Source: Knufia peltigerae
Lineage: Eukaryota; Ascomycota; Eurotiomycetes; Chaetothyriales; Trichomeriaceae
Length of the DNA stretch: 64,000 nucleotides
Direction: 5' to 3'
NCBI GenBank assembly: GCA_030247855.1
Contig: JAPDRN010000022.1
Location: 1-64,000, forward strand
Shown here: positions 45,039-56,387 of the stretch, in pieces
How the letters are laid out: every line of letters starts with the position of its first letter
Position numbering within the stretch: the stretch's first letter is position 1
The notes under the pieces: model-generated
What the model saw: only the letters and a program-made list of their open reading frames with translations
What the model was told of the DNA's origin: nothing
Databases searched by the model: none
Position numbers and translations under genes: made by a program

Positions 45039-47717
45039 ATGTTCTCCGTTCGAGCTGGATGCGGGCAACTGAATTTCACCTTGCACGTGATTGGTGGTTC
45101 TGCAATTATTAGACACTACGGCCACAGTTACCGTGTGTGTGCCCCCCACAAGTCGACGATATTGCACAACATTCATTTCAAGCGGTCTCTTACTATGAGC
45201 CATCAGAAGAAAGTCAGCCTCAATCCTCACGATCTTTGGGGCGTTTTGAAAGGTACCAATATGACTCAGAACGGCGGCGCTGCTGCTGCTGGCCCTGGAC
45301 GTGACTCATCCACCCCTGAGTCCAACGCATCAAAAAGACCAACCAGTCCAACATCAAGCAAAAAACTCCCAAATAGACCAAAAGAAATGTCTTCCAAAGC
45401 AGCTCCCGCGGCAAATCAACCGCCAAAGTCTCTACCAGACTTTATTGTGCAGAGAAATGAACTTTTCGATCAGCTAAAAAAACAATATGACCAAGACCTG
45501 GTAGCCCGAGAGAAGTCTCCAATTCAGATCAAACTCATCCCAGCTCCTGGCCAGGATACCACTGTCGAGGGTAAAGCATGGGAGACCACGCCTGGCCAAC
45601 TCCTAAGAAATGTTCCCAAAGAGCGCGCCGGTCAAATCGTCGTCGCCAAGGTTGATGACAAAGTATGGGACCTTGACCGACCGCTCGAAAAGGACAGCAA
45701 AGTCTCGTACCTCACCTTTGACGACCCTGAAGGCCGAGACGTATTTTGGCATTCTTCCGCACACGTTCTGGGTGAATGTGCCGAGCACGAATATGGCTGT
45801 CGTCTATCCCATGGTCCGCCCACCGCTATGGGTTTCTTTTACGACATGGCTCTCGAGCCTGGCCAAGCTGTCCGCGAAGCAGACTGGCCCTCGATTGAAT
45901 CCCGCGCGAAGAAATATTTCAAAGAAAAACAGCCCTTCGAGCGACTCGAGGTCTCCAAAGACGACCTCCGCAAAATGTTTGGCTACAGCAAGTACAAGAT
46001 GCACTATATCGAGAAATTCGTACCTGACGGCGAATCATCGACTGTCTACCGCAACGGATCTCTCGTCGATTTGTGCCAGGGCCCTCACATCCAGAATACC
46101 AAGAAGATTGAGTCATTCAAGATCATGAAGAACAGTTCCGCGTACTTCCTTGGTGACCAGAACAATGATTCGCTTCAGCGCATCCACGGTGTCGCTTTCC
46201 CGTCCAAACAGCAACTGAAAGACTGGGAACACTTCCTCCAGGAGGCCAAGAAGCGCGACCACCAGGTGATCGGTCAGCAGCAAAGGCTGTTCATGTTCAG
46301 CAAGATGTCGCCCGGATCGCCCTTCCTCCTCCCCCACGGCACCCGCATCTTCAACGCGCTTCAACAAATGTTGCGCGAACAATACTGGGATCGTGGATAC
46401 CAGGAGGTCCAATCGCCCAACATGTACGATGTCGAACTCTGGAAGACCTCGGGTCACTGGCAGCATTACCAAGACGACATGTTCCGCGTCCAAGTCAAGG
46501 ACGACACCGCCGAGCCCATGCCGTTGGCCGACCAAAAGGCCGATGGTAAGCCCCTGGCCCCGCCGCAGGCGCACGACAAGGACAAGGGCATCTTCGCCCT
46601 CAAGCCCATGAACTGCCCTGGCCACTGTATCATGTTCCGCGACGACGAGCGCAGCTACCGTGACCTGCCGTGGCGAGTGGCTGATTTCGGGGTCCTCCAC
46701 CGCAACGAAGCGTCTGGTGCCTTGTCCGGCCTCACGCGCGTGCGCAAGTTTCAGCAGGACGACACGCACATTTTCTGCACAAACGAACAGGTTCAAGGTG
46801 AGATCGAGGAGCTCTTCGCCTTTATGGAGCACGTGTACGGCCTGTTCGGATTCCCCTTCAAGCTCAAGTTCTCGACGCGCCCAGAAGGGTACATGGGCAC
46901 GCTCGAAGAGTGGGACGCCGCCGAGGCCCGCCTCAAGCAGGCGCTCAACAACTTCCGCGGCGACGACTGGGAGATGAACGAGGGCGACGGCGCCTTTTAC
47001 GGACCCAAGATCGACGTCACCATATCCGACGCCTTGATGCGTGAGTACCAATGTGCCACCATCCAGTTGGACTTCCAGGGTCCCCAGAACTTCAAGCTCG
47101 AGTACCGCACCGGCGAGACCGGCGACGCCGCCGGCCAGCCGACGTCCGGACGCGACGCCAAGGGTCTCGCACAGGGCATGGCTCGACCTGTGATGATCCA
47201 CCGCGCCATCATCGGATCCTTTGAACGGTTCATTGCGATCCTGTGCGAGCATTTCGCCGGCAAATGGCCCTTTTGGCTGTCTCCTCGACAGATCCTGGTC
47301 ATTCCCGTCATGAAGGGTGCCGAAGACTACGTCCGTGAGATCCAAGGCATTTTCCACAAGGCCAGGATGTACGTCGACATTGACGTCTCGGGAAACACTC
47401 TGCAGAAGAAGATTCGATCGGGACAATTGGCCCAGTACAATTTCATCTTTGGTAAGTTTTACGTTGATGTCCTTTTCCCTCCTTGAGCGAGATGAGATGG
47501 ATTCCATAGATCATGATCTCTTCGGCTAACCATCTTTGTGTGTTTTGTAGTTGTTGGCGCAAAGGAACAAGAAACCCGCACCGTCAACATCCGCAACCGT
47601 GACGACCCGGCCACCCAGAAGATGGGTGAACTCATCCCGCTGCAAAAGGCCCTCGAACGCCTCACGGAACTCCGCGACCAACGTAGACTGGAGAACAAGA
47701 TTGACATGTCGGAATAA
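45039..47717 (+). CDS. Threonyl-tRNA synthetase, probably dual-targeted
   Basis: Exons 45039-47451 and 47551-47717 (99-nt intron) give 859 residues from the first ATG, or 807 from ATG45195 (Met53). The shorter form has the cytosolic layout: a TGS-like region (about 165-225), the HSSAHVLGECAEHEYG second additional domain, the class II catalytic core (LLPHGTRIFNALQQMLREQYW motif 1, CPGHCIMF motif 2 zone, GSFERFIAILCEHFAGKWP motif 3) and the anticodon-binding domain. The first 52 residues are Arg/His/Ser-rich with few acids, fitting a mitochondrial presequence. ATG45039 has T at -3 (weak) and ATG45195 has A at -3. It may therefore supply both compartments. The intron and last exon (VVGAKEQETRTVNIRNRD onward) complete the conserved C-terminus. 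Confidence 0.92.
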
Positions 47718-48150
47718 GTTTACGACTCGGCCCTTGCTCGGATTCGAGTCTGATGCTCTCGCGACCGAAAAGAGAGGGTGGAGGGGATTCTGGCAGCAAC
47801 CAAAACAACCTCCCTCCGCTTCAAGCACTCGCCATCCCTGGCGGCTTCGTTTGATGGCAACGAGTCACGCGAGATTCAATCGATGAGAGACCATACTTCA
47901 AGCCAAGATGGCAAACTGTTTAACGGGCCATAGAAACACGGGCAATTCAATTGTACGAATAGCTGGCAGATAGCTTTGAGCACGCTCCACGTTCTTTGCT
48001 GCATTCATCGCACACTTCTCTTTCCGCGTAGATTCAAATCAAACAGAAAATTCAGGCCAGACTCGTATAGAGGAAGAAAAGAATCATACAGCCTCGTCGG
48101 GCAAATTTTATTCCTGTATCCGATAATAAACAATTGTATAAAACAACAAA
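47718..48150. other. Convergent intergenic region ThrRS / bsd2-like
   Basis: 433 bp between convergent 3' ends. No gene and no strong motif. Confidence 0.55.
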
Positions 48151-49305
48151 CTATGCGGCCTGCTCGGGAGTTTCGCCCTCGGCAACCACAGGTACTGGCA
48201 GACCACGGTTTGGACTTTGCAAAACAAGCTGCTCGTGCCGTCTCGCTCGCAAGAAGTCTGACACAGCCCGAATAAGAATGAACCAGCCAACAATCATTAA
48301 AACGTAAGAAATCCAATCTGCACTTGTGAATCCTCCTAAACCGTGTCCTCCTGAACCCGATTTACCTGATCCATCAACAGTGCTGGGATCGAAATCGTGG
48401 CTATTAGGATCGGGCGGCGAAGAATTCGAGAATTGCCCTGGATTTCCAGTTTCCTGGCCACCATCGCCTGAACTCGTCATGTAAAATCCATACTGAACCA
48501 AAGTCAAGCCAAGACCAGCTCGGCTACCATGTTTTGCAGCATGTGTCGTATGAAGAAGATAAGTGAGGAGGAAACCGACGAGTTGAAAAGACATGGAAAT
48601 CATGCCATTCCAAACGAAGGAGAAGACGGAACCAACAGGAAGGCCATCAACGTAAACCTCGTCGGAAGACATGCCAGGAGCCAGAATAGTAGTCTCCCAG
48701 TAAGGCGGGGTGGCATCAGCAGCAGCTTGTTCATATGTCTATAAAGTGTCAGAAACATTGTTGTGGTCGACTTAACCGAGTCACTTACAGGAGGCTTATC
48801 ATCGATAGGTCCTCCCCTTTCCGGTTTGGCGGACAGATTCGCAAACACACCATCCATTGCTCTCGCGGATGTTGGCATTGGCCTGAAAGCTGGGAGTTCA
48901 GTCACTCTTCGCTCGACCCTGGGAGGTGCTGAAGTTGAGTTTGCAGGGGGTGTCCCAGGAGTTGTCGCATCTTGGGCAGCAGGCGGTGGGTCGGCCCTCA
49001 TCAATCGCTGCCGGTCATCGCCATCATTTTCTGCGTCTGAGGCTTCCCCATCGTCAAAAGTGTCTTCGAGGTCCCGATCGGCGTCGCTGGAAAGGGGATC
49101 TTGGTTCAGCAATCGGCGGCCGGTGGGCGATGATGCTCTGGAGTGAAAGGATGGAGGAGGTGAAGAAGGGATGCCATTGCGCGAGTGAGGAGTAAGGGGA
49201 GAATCTATTTCATCGTCGTGGGTGTTCACCTGGAATGAAGTCAGTAACAACTCGGGATTCGTAAGCCGGTTTGATCCTTACCGCTTCATATCTCTGAGGG
49301 GCCAT
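48151..49305 (-). CDS. bsd2: Bsd2/Ndfip-like membrane adaptor for Rsp5-type ubiquitin ligase
   Basis: Exons 49282-49305, 48789-49229 and 48151-48738 (introns 52 and 50 nt) encode 350 residues. The second splice joins KPP to TYEQ, creating a PPTY motif at 154-157, followed by PPYW (166-169); such PY motifs bind WW domains of Nedd4/Rsp5 ligases. Downstream, DEVYVDGLPVGSVFSFVWN and three hydrophobic segments (about 215-235, 240-262, 300-322) match Bsd2/Ndfip. The acidic Ser-rich N-terminus faces the cytosol. Bsd2 sends metal transporters and other membrane cargo to the vacuole. Divergent from the cbp6-like gene. Confidence 0.85.
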
Positions 49306-49769
49306 CGCAGGCCAGAAGTGTGGGTGAAGAAGTTGCCTCAAAGGTAGTCGAGAAATGGACCACTGTAGGCTGCCTGCGACAGGAAGAAGAGAAGGATTCT
49401 AGGTACGAAATGATGCGAAGGATTAGAAGAAGAAGGTAGAAGTTGGTCGTTCAATCAGGCGAGCATAATAGAGAGAAGAGAAGTGGTGAGTCTGAGCGCC
49501 ACCTCGGAAGCCGGCGCAGTTGCAGTTACAGTTATTATTACTGTACGAGTACGAGTATGGACTGCACAGCCTGGGAAACCAGCCTTGGCCTGAAGCAGCC
49601 TAGCCTTCTAGGCCTCCAAGAATGAAAACTATCGCGGCGTTAGTCGGCGTCATTATTTCGATAGCCATGACCAGCCATCAATACTTTTTAAGTACAGGTC
49701 AATGCGCTTTGTATCTCTGACAACCACTTCAATTTTGTCCTCTCTGCCATACACACACTCCCCTTGAAC
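49306..49769. promoter_or_regulatory. Divergent promoter region bsd2 / cbp6-like
   Basis: 464 bp between divergent start codons. It includes tandem TACGAG/TACGAGTA words near 49541-49557, loosely related to the 9-mer. No TATA box clear. Confidence 0.45.
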
Positions 49770-50228
49770 ATGGCAGCTAATCAGTCGGTGAGTTTAGATC
49801 TGCGCACCCACGACATTCGCTAATCTCTGAAGGTGGTTCTCAAGCACTGGGCGCGCATCATCAAGCTTTGGCCCGTCGACAAAGTACGCCCAGAACATGT
49901 TGCCTTTCAAAAGGTTATGCAAAATCGTGTAAACAAGATCGCCTCTCCCAACGCAGCTGCGGAGAATGTCAAAGCAGACGGAGCTTTGGTCACACCTGTC
50001 GATCCTCCACGCTCAAATGCGCAGAATGAGATGAGACAAGTCAATGCTCTCTATAGTCTCCTCGAAGATCGATATGCCAAAGAATTTCCAACCCCCAACA
50101 AGGTCCGGCATCCTGCAAGCCAACCTACATATTATGAAGACTTGATAAAAGAGATGGGCGAGGCCCCCACCCGAACGTGGCTTGCATCGACCTGGAACAG
50201 ACTCAGAGGAATGCTTCGTGTCTCCTGA
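49770..50228 (+). CDS. cbp6: Mitochondrial cytochrome b / complex III assembly factor, Cbp6/UQCC2-like
   Basis: Exons 49770-49787 (6 codons) and 49833-50228 (45-nt intron) encode 137 residues. The protein is small, basic and helical: VVLKHWARIIKLWPVDKVRP at the start, FQKVMQNRVNKI, and RQVNALYSLLEDRYAKEFP, the blocks of Cbp6/UQCC2. In yeast Cbp6 works with Cbp3 at the mitoribosome exit to translate and stabilise cytochrome b. The N-terminus lacks an obvious cleavable presequence but is amphipathic and basic. The family is short and divergent, so the name is moderately supported. Confidence 0.72.
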
Positions 50229-50935
50229 ACATGTTGCAAAGAAATTCCTCATCTACACTGATGCGGTGTGGTACATAATGGATGGACACGGAGCCAAATG
50301 AAGAAATTCCCGGTTCTAGCAAGACATGCTTTAAGCATCTACTCGCCCAAGGACTGGCGGTGTTAACGCCACGAACCTTCGACCCATAAGGATAGTGCTC
50401 TACCAAGCTCCATATCCGTTTGCGAGACACTCGCCGGTCATAAGACACGATGGGCCACCCCTATCGGACCTGCTTGAGTCACCCCGTGCTGACCGGGAGA
50501 AGACCTCTAACCCCCAAAGTCTCTGGAGGTACAGGCTTTCCCACAGCATCAGGTTTCAGTGTCGATTGCTGGGGTAGGAGGTCCTGGTATAAGCTCTAGG
50601 AGCCAATCCTTTCATCGCGCATTTGACGCTTTCTCAGGGAGAACACGTGTTCGCACCAGCTATCAGCTTTGTTGTATCAGCACGTGGAACCACTTGTACA
50701 ATACTATCAGCTGTCAAAGCAAGGCCTGTGGCAAGCAGATCCGCTCAAGGCACATGTTAGAATGTATTATACTGGACGATTCCAGCTCGCAATAGACATC
50801 TTACGTTCGAGAGTATCCGTACGCAAAGCTCTCAATTCATGAACAGGTGCTTTGTCACCTGTCGTATATATTCTATTTTACCCTATACTTTTCCTCCCTT
50901 TCCCCCTCTATCATTTTGGAAGCACGCAATTCACA
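50229..50935. other. Intergenic region with tRNA-like debris
   Basis: 707 bp without a gene. On the minus strand at about 50340-50420 there are fragments resembling a D-arm (TTGGTAGAGCA) and a T-arm start (GAAGGTTCG), but the stems do not close, so it is at most a decayed tRNA. A GGCG/CGCC inverted repeat with a GTTAAC centre lies near 50356-50372. Confidence 0.4.
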
Positions 50936-52069
50936 TCATATCTTGCTCCCCAGCCTCGCACCTTCGACTCCTTCCTCCAGCGTCTCGTTGATGAACCTGA
51001 CCATATCGGTCACCATGTCCGGTGGAACCTCGTGTCCCACGCCGGGATAGACAATGTCTTCGAGGTAGAGACCGGAGCCCTCGAACCAGCCACCTCTCTC
51101 GACACTCTTCTTCAGCCAATCCAGGAACGGCTTGGAATGTTGATAGCCGACCAACTTGTCACTCCCGCCGCTCAGGTTCAAGATCCTCTTGTTTCCAAAA
51201 CACCGGGCCATGACCGGCATCAGCGTCTCCCTCTCCCGGTCCGTCATCTCGCCCCCGTCGTAAAACGGCTCCTGGCCGCTTCTCCTCCCCAGCCCACTGC
51301 CGTGCCACAACAGGCCCGTCGGGTCGACCTTGCGCACCTTATCGACGAGGGCGTTTGGGAAATCCGGGCTCCCCAGGAACGTCCGGCCCTGGGACTCGAG
51401 CCAGGTCCGGCGCTTGCTCAACCTCGCCCGGTCGGACATGACGCGCACGTAGTCCGGGCAGCCTATCGTCACCACGGCGGCCGAGAAGCGAGGGTCCTGC
51501 ATGACGACGTGCCACGCCGCGTGGCCGCCCAACGAGATACCCAGCACCATGTTCTGGACGATGTTCTTCTTGCCGTCGGGAAAAATGTACGCCGGGAGGT
51601 AATCCAGCAGCATGCTCGTGTCGACGGCCGTGCCCGCGAAGCAGCTAAACATGTCCTGAGCGTGAGTCTCGTTGCCGCCCCTCCACGCCTCGTTCGCGAT
51701 GGGCATCACGAGTCGACTGCCGTGGTTCCGTTGGTCGAAGGCGACCGCGATCAGACCCAGTTTCTTCTTGTCGTTGCGCCGGCCCGAACCCGCTCTGGAG
51801 CTGTAATCGGAGATGATGTGTGCCGCGAACGGGGCCATGCACTCGTGCGTCTGGAGCCGAGGGTGAAGGAGCCACAGGACGGCGACGTCCGTCACCGAAG
51901 GGTCCAGTTCGGCCAGCCCATACACCGTCGTGAGGATGCCCGCGATGTGGTGCGTCGTGGAGGATATGGGTTCCGGGTGCGGGATCGAGTGCGCCGTCGA
52001 TCCGGATTTGGCGCTCTCGGGTGCAGCGTACGTGTATGCTACCGGGTTAGTAGTGGCTGGTCTGGACAT
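50936..52069 (-). CDS. Alpha/beta-hydrolase fold protein
   Basis: Single exon, 377 residues. The nucleophile elbow is GISLGGH with Ser179. Upstream is FDQRNHGSR (111-119), resembling the HG region of the oxyanion hole, and the C-terminal YPGVGHEVP supplies a histidine (His346) with the acid somewhere in 290-330. Typical of serine hydrolases acting on small esters or peptides. No signal peptide. The protein ends in SKI, a near-miss of the PTS1 peroxisomal signal. Substrate unknown. The coding strand is strongly GC3-biased, which leaves a long antisense ORF in the same place. Confidence 0.85.
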   Translation of the reverse strand: MSRPATTNPVAYTYAAPESAKSGSTAHSIPHPEPISSTTHHIAGILTTVYGLAELDPSVTDVAVLWLLHPRLQTHECMAPFAAHIISDYSSRAGSGRRNDKKKLGLIAVAFDQRNHGSRLVMPIANEAWRGGNETHAQDMFSCFAGTAVDTSMLLDYLPAYIFPDGKKNIVQNMVLGISLGGHAAWHVVMQDPRFSAAVVTIGCPDYVRVMSDRARLSKRRTWLESQGRTFLGSPDFPNALVDKVRKVDPTGLLWHGSGLGRRSGQEPFYDGGEMTDRERETLMPVMARCFGNKRILNLSGGSDKLVGYQHSKPFLDWLKKSVERGGWFEGSGLYLEDIVYPGVGHEVPPDMVTDMVRFINETLEEGVEGARLGSKI

Positions 52070-52824
52070 TCTGAATCGATTTCAACTCTGATTTGTATAA
52101 TACAGTACCAGGCATCGATACACCGTAGAGGTAGTTTGGAAGGTGAAGACGGGACATGCACAGTATATGTAGAATGCCTTGCAAAGTACAGTATCTCGTG
52201 AGCACCTCACTGCAAAGAACCTCGAAGGACGAGTGGATTACATCAAAAGAGGGCGGGAATGGACGACAACGACAAAACAAGTAATAAATTCAGTGAAATC
52301 GCCGGCCGAGTACAGACTTGAGCCGCGGCTCATCAACAGATCTCGACCTTTGCATATGAGGGGCACATTACGGAGTACAGAATATATACTTCTCCAACTG
52401 GCCACTGTCGATCTCTATGTGCGTGAAGTACCTGGGTACCTCTTAACGAGTTGAACATCAGATCCTGTGCCTGTCCTACCTATATGTCGGGCACCCGCCA
52501 TGCATACCTGTAGAACAGGCTGGAGAGAGTGACAAGGTGTCCTCGGCGATCTCATCCTCGAATCGCGCAGAGCATTTCGCGAAACTAGCGGGATCGGAAC
52601 ATTGTCATCATTTACGACATAACATTGGATTGCTATCATGTGCCCATTTCACCCTAGTATCAGAGGTGGGCAGTCTATGCTCTAGGAAGAAAAAGGACTA
52701 TAAGCTAAACTCAAGTTCAAGTGTTTTCCATACACGCTCACAATGCTTCTCTCATGAGGAAAAAAAGTCTTCGTCACAAACAATCACTAACCGCCCATGA
52801 TAAGCGAGTTCCCACGTCTTGCAT
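52070..52824. other. Intergenic region upstream of the hydrolase gene
   Basis: 755 bp between tandem minus-strand genes. It holds TACGGAGTA at 52369-52377, about 300 bp upstream of the hydrolase ATG. No gene. Confidence 0.5.
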
Positions 52825-55239
52825 TCATCGACCATATCTCGCCAACGTGTCCATGATGTTCTGCACATTTTGGTGAGGCTGCTGACCAGGACTGTAGACT
52901 GGTGCGGCACCGTACCCCTGCTGTGGTGCTTGTCCAGAAGGAGAGAGCGGGAATTGGCCACCCATATGGCCTTGATGAGCGACGTTGCCAAGTAAACCTG
53001 CTATATCAGTAGTTGGCTTTGCGGGTGGAGCGTTGGCTTGATCTCCAGGCTGCCGGAGATTAGCCAATAGTTGCTGAAGATTTGCAGATGATGTCGGCGT
53101 CACAGGTGTCTGAACCTGGCCTTGAAATGGTGGCTGCTGTCCGTATTGATACTGAGGCGGTTGCTGTAAGGGCGTGGGTGGGAATGGAGGAGGTATCTGT
53201 GGTGGAAACTGTGAAGGTGCGGGCTGATTATATTGCGCTGGAGGGTAGCTCTGCGCAGTATACTGGGCGGGCTGGTTGAATCCACGCTCCTTCTGTCTGG
53301 CATGGAGGACAATGTCCGCTGCCACAGGGATGTCAAGATCAGCATACTCATTGAAATTCACGTTGGAAGCGCCTGCGGAGCGATCAAAGACCTGCAGTGG
53401 AATTTTACTGTTGTACTGCGCACTTTGCGACAGCTTGACCACCGCCTGAACACCCTCAATGATTTGCCTCTTCACCAAGCCATTGAGTGGTAGTCGAGGG
53501 CTGAGCCAGATGCTGGATGCACGAAGCCCTTTGGCGCGGAATCCTTGCTCGATCCAGGTGATGAAGCTTTGAGCAACCGATGGCTCAAGGATTAACAACT
53601 GTACGTCAGGAACGTCTCGGGGCTCCCTTCGAGGCAAAGGTAAAGACGATTCTTCATCATAGCCACCTGGAATCGGGGGCGGGAAATTGCCGTACGGCGA
53701 CCTGGGTCCTCCTTCAGGTCCAAACCTGGGGCTCTGTGCTCCAGAACGATATTCATCCCGCGAGCGATAACCTCTTGGGGAAGGGGACCGTCCGCGATAG
53801 TCGTCACGTCTATGTCGGTCATCGCGATAATCACTGAAATTTCGTCCATAGCGGTCGCCCGGACGCTGATTGCCACGTTCCGGGGACCTTGATCGACGCC
53901 TCTTATTTCCCTGATTCTGGCCGCGGGTGTTCTTTTGTGGCTTGGAAATTTCCAGGTGAACCTTTCTTCCTCTAATCTCCACTCCCTGTTCTGCTTGAAG
54001 CGCGGCCTGGCACGAAGAGGCTTCAAGATATTGCACGAAGCCATAGGCTTGCTTAATGGAAATTTGGGCTAGGCGGCCATGCTTGTGAAAGGTATGGAAG
54101 AGATCACGTTTGGTCACCTTTTCGCTGGGTAGGTTGCCGACGAAAAGTCGAGAGCCTTGAGGAAATTTGTCCCAGATACCTTCTGTGACATAGCGTCTTT
54201 CTTCTTCAAGGAAACGATCATACAAGCTTTGTGTGTTTGGGGTCCAAGGTCTCTCATTGGGGTCGGTAGACTTTGAAGGCTCTGGAGGCTCGAAAGATTG
54301 ACCAGGCACCGGTGGTACACTTTGGGGCGATAATTGGCTAAGAGCCTGGGGCCAACCAGGTGGAAATTGAGTGGCAAGGTTCTGGATCATGGACTGGGCT
54401 GACCCTGGGACGGGAGCTTCTGCACCGTTGATCTGGACGGCATCATTATTCACGGGTTGGTATTGAGCTGCTGCCTCAGCAGCAGCATGGGGAAACATTT
54501 GATAACTGGGAGTTTCTGGCAAACCTGCAATGGCCGGTGGCTTTGGGGGAAGACCTGGTGCAGGTGGTAGTGACTGTGGACCAGGATCGACGAACGATGT
54601 GGCAGTAGTTGGAGCAGAGACGGATTCTTGTGCGGGAGCAGTAGAAGCAGACTGAGAAATGCTGTCGAGAAGTGATTGATAGTCGATGCCACCTTGACTA
54701 GACTGAGCGTTAGTTTGCACAGGCTCAGACCCGGTCTCTACGTTGGCATTGTTGGTGTCGGCCTGAACATTAGTAGCCTGTTGGCCAGATTCTTGACCCG
54801 AATGAGATCCATCTTGTAGCTGGCTGGGGACAGCCTGTGTATCATTTGGCGTCTGAGAAGGTTGTTGGTAGGCTGCACTGTTCGCGAGGGCTGAAAGAAG
54901 GGTGGACTCGACCGTGGCATCATCCTGGAAGTTTTGGCCATTGAGTTCGGACGCGGGGTTTAGACGCGCATTTTCTTCCTCTGCACCACGTAAGAACTTT
55001 TCAACAGCATCCTGCTCCTCATGGTTCTTTTCAGTCATATTGCGCGCAGGGTCTGAATAGGGAGAAAACGTCTGGTTCTGGGGAATGTTGTAGGTTGCAG
55101 TGTCATTGAAGACTGGGTCCATCTGGTTTAGCAATACGGGGATATTTGAAGGCTCGGGTATATGAACGGGCCGTGGACTCTCTGGTGTCTGGGATCTACC
55201 AAAGCGTTGAGCTTCAGGTGGTGGGCTTGTCTCGCTCAT
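52825..55239 (-). CDS. nab3: Nab3-like RNA-binding protein with one RRM
   Basis: Single exon, 804 residues from ATG55239. The N-terminal ~330 residues are Gln/Pro/Ser-rich and disordered, with an acidic EEENA patch near 90. A single RRM lies at about 363-432, with RNP2 LFVGNL (365-370) and RNP1-like KQAYGFVQY. An RS/RGG-like basic stretch follows (KRRRSRSPERG, RDDRHRRDDYRGRSPSPRG). A structured DVQLLILEPSVAQSFITWIEQGFRAKG block then resembles the C-terminal domain of Nab3. The last ~200 residues are Pro/Gln-rich. Nab3 with Nrd1 terminates non-coding Pol II transcripts in yeast. The name is from architecture; other hnRNP-like proteins are possible. Confidence 0.72.
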   Translation of the reverse strand: MSETSPPPEAQRFGRSQTPESPRPVHIPEPSNIPVLLNQMDPVFNDTATYNIPQNQTFSPYSDPARNMTEKNHEEQDAVEKFLRGAEEENARLNPASELNGQNFQDDATVESTLLSALANSAAYQQPSQTPNDTQAVPSQLQDGSHSGQESGQQATNVQADTNNANVETGSEPVQTNAQSSQGGIDYQSLLDSISQSASTAPAQESVSAPTTATSFVDPGPQSLPPAPGLPPKPPAIAGLPETPSYQMFPHAAAEAAAQYQPVNNDAVQINGAEAPVPGSAQSMIQNLATQFPPGWPQALSQLSPQSVPPVPGQSFEPPEPSKSTDPNERPWTPNTQSLYDRFLEEERRYVTEGIWDKFPQGSRLFVGNLPSEKVTKRDLFHTFHKHGRLAQISIKQAYGFVQYLEASSCQAALQAEQGVEIRGRKVHLEISKPQKNTRGQNQGNKRRRSRSPERGNQRPGDRYGRNFSDYRDDRHRRDDYRGRSPSPRGYRSRDEYRSGAQSPRFGPEGGPRSPYGNFPPPIPGGYDEESSLPLPRREPRDVPDVQLLILEPSVAQSFITWIEQGFRAKGLRASSIWLSPRLPLNGLVKRQIIEGVQAVVKLSQSAQYNSKIPLQVFDRSAGASNVNFNEYADLDIPVAADIVLHARQKERGFNQPAQYTAQSYPPAQYNQPAPSQFPPQIPPPFPPTPLQQPPQYQYGQQPPFQGQVQTPVTPTSSANLQQLLANLRQPGDQANAPPAKPTTDIAGLLGNVAHQGHMGGQFPLSPSGQAPQQGYGAAPVYSPGQQPHQNVQNIMDTLARYGR

Positions 55240-56387
55240 TTTGAGGTGATGCAAGGCATGAAGGGCGAATCCAAGGCTAGGTTCAGGCTTGTTCGTGAAA
55301 TAGAGGTAAGAGAAAAAGGAAGGTTCAATTAGATCCCGTCAATACCCAAAGCACCCATGCAGAAGGACCGGATCGAGGAAGCGGACAACGTGAAAGTGCT
55401 GGAGATGATAAATACGTGTATGGACGAAAACAACTTGCATGAGGCTCTTTGCTTGATTCCGAAGCGCAGATAACAATAGAAAGATGGAGGAAGAAAACGG
55501 TCGGCAAACTTACCTGATCGATCGGTTGTTTTCTCGCCCGACCTTCCTAGCCCGACAACATCTGTCTTGGGCATGTTAGCGGGAGTACTGAGATCTTCTA
55601 TATGATGGAGACACACTTCACGACAGTCAACGACTGTCCAATGAAAGTCTTGGTTGAGGAGTCCACCTCTCCATGGATGCTGGTAACTTTGCAGGGAGGC
55701 GTTCGTCCAACCAGTAACTTCACGGCCTGATCAGAAAGCTCTTAGAGGCCTACCCGTCGTTGTTGTTGTCCGATGCTTTTATATCAACTGAACGTATCTT
55801 CCTAGGTCTTTCTTCCCTGTAATTCACTCATCATATTTGCTAAATCTGCAGTATTCATACTTCAGCAACGACACTTCACAGCTTCATTGATGAATGTTAA
55901 CGCCTCGTTCACCTACCAACGGTGGAAGTTGGGGACCAGTAACTAGGGACCTCTCTCGCAGGTTCCTCCTCTCGCTTCTACTTTTCTTAGCAGCGATTGA
56001 GTCTCCGAGCCCGGCCGTTACCCTTCCTTGGCCAATCTGCTCAGCAATATTGTTTCAATACGAACGCATATCCTCAACGGGCACGACTCTGACTCTGACG
56101 TTGGAGGAAGTGAAGCCATTTCATCACCAAAGTTCACAGCTGTAGAATACTCTTTCATCAAATCTGGCAGGCCGGCAGCTTTCGAGGATACCCAAATATG
56201 CCTTCTCGGCCACGTGGGTCGCTGACTCACACCTCTGGCAGCTCTCTTCGGACCTTAGCCCTATCATTCTACAACGTTGTGTTGTCGCACTTAGGATGTT
56301 AGGAAGGGCTCACGGCCTTTTATGTTATGAATAACGGTCCCTGCGTCCAGCGCATACAGTCTATGACGCCAACCAATTTCAAGGGTT
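55240..56387. other. Intergenic region, nab3-like promoter side
   Basis: 1,148 bp with no supportable gene. It should contain the nab3-like promoter and the enoyl-CoA isomerase 3' flank. No motif is striking. Confidence 0.5.

Noticed and set aside
46113..47507. 464-codon minus-strand ORF
   Set aside because: It is antisense to the ThrRS catalytic core. GC3-biased codons leave few stops in the reverse frame; no domain.
50340..50420. Possible tRNA on the minus strand
   Set aside because: D-arm-like and T-arm-like words are present but the anticodon and T stems do not pair and no acceptor stem closes; at best a decayed relic.
50852..52201. 449-codon plus-strand ORF
   Set aside because: Antisense to the alpha/beta-hydrolase gene, same GC3 artefact, and no domain.
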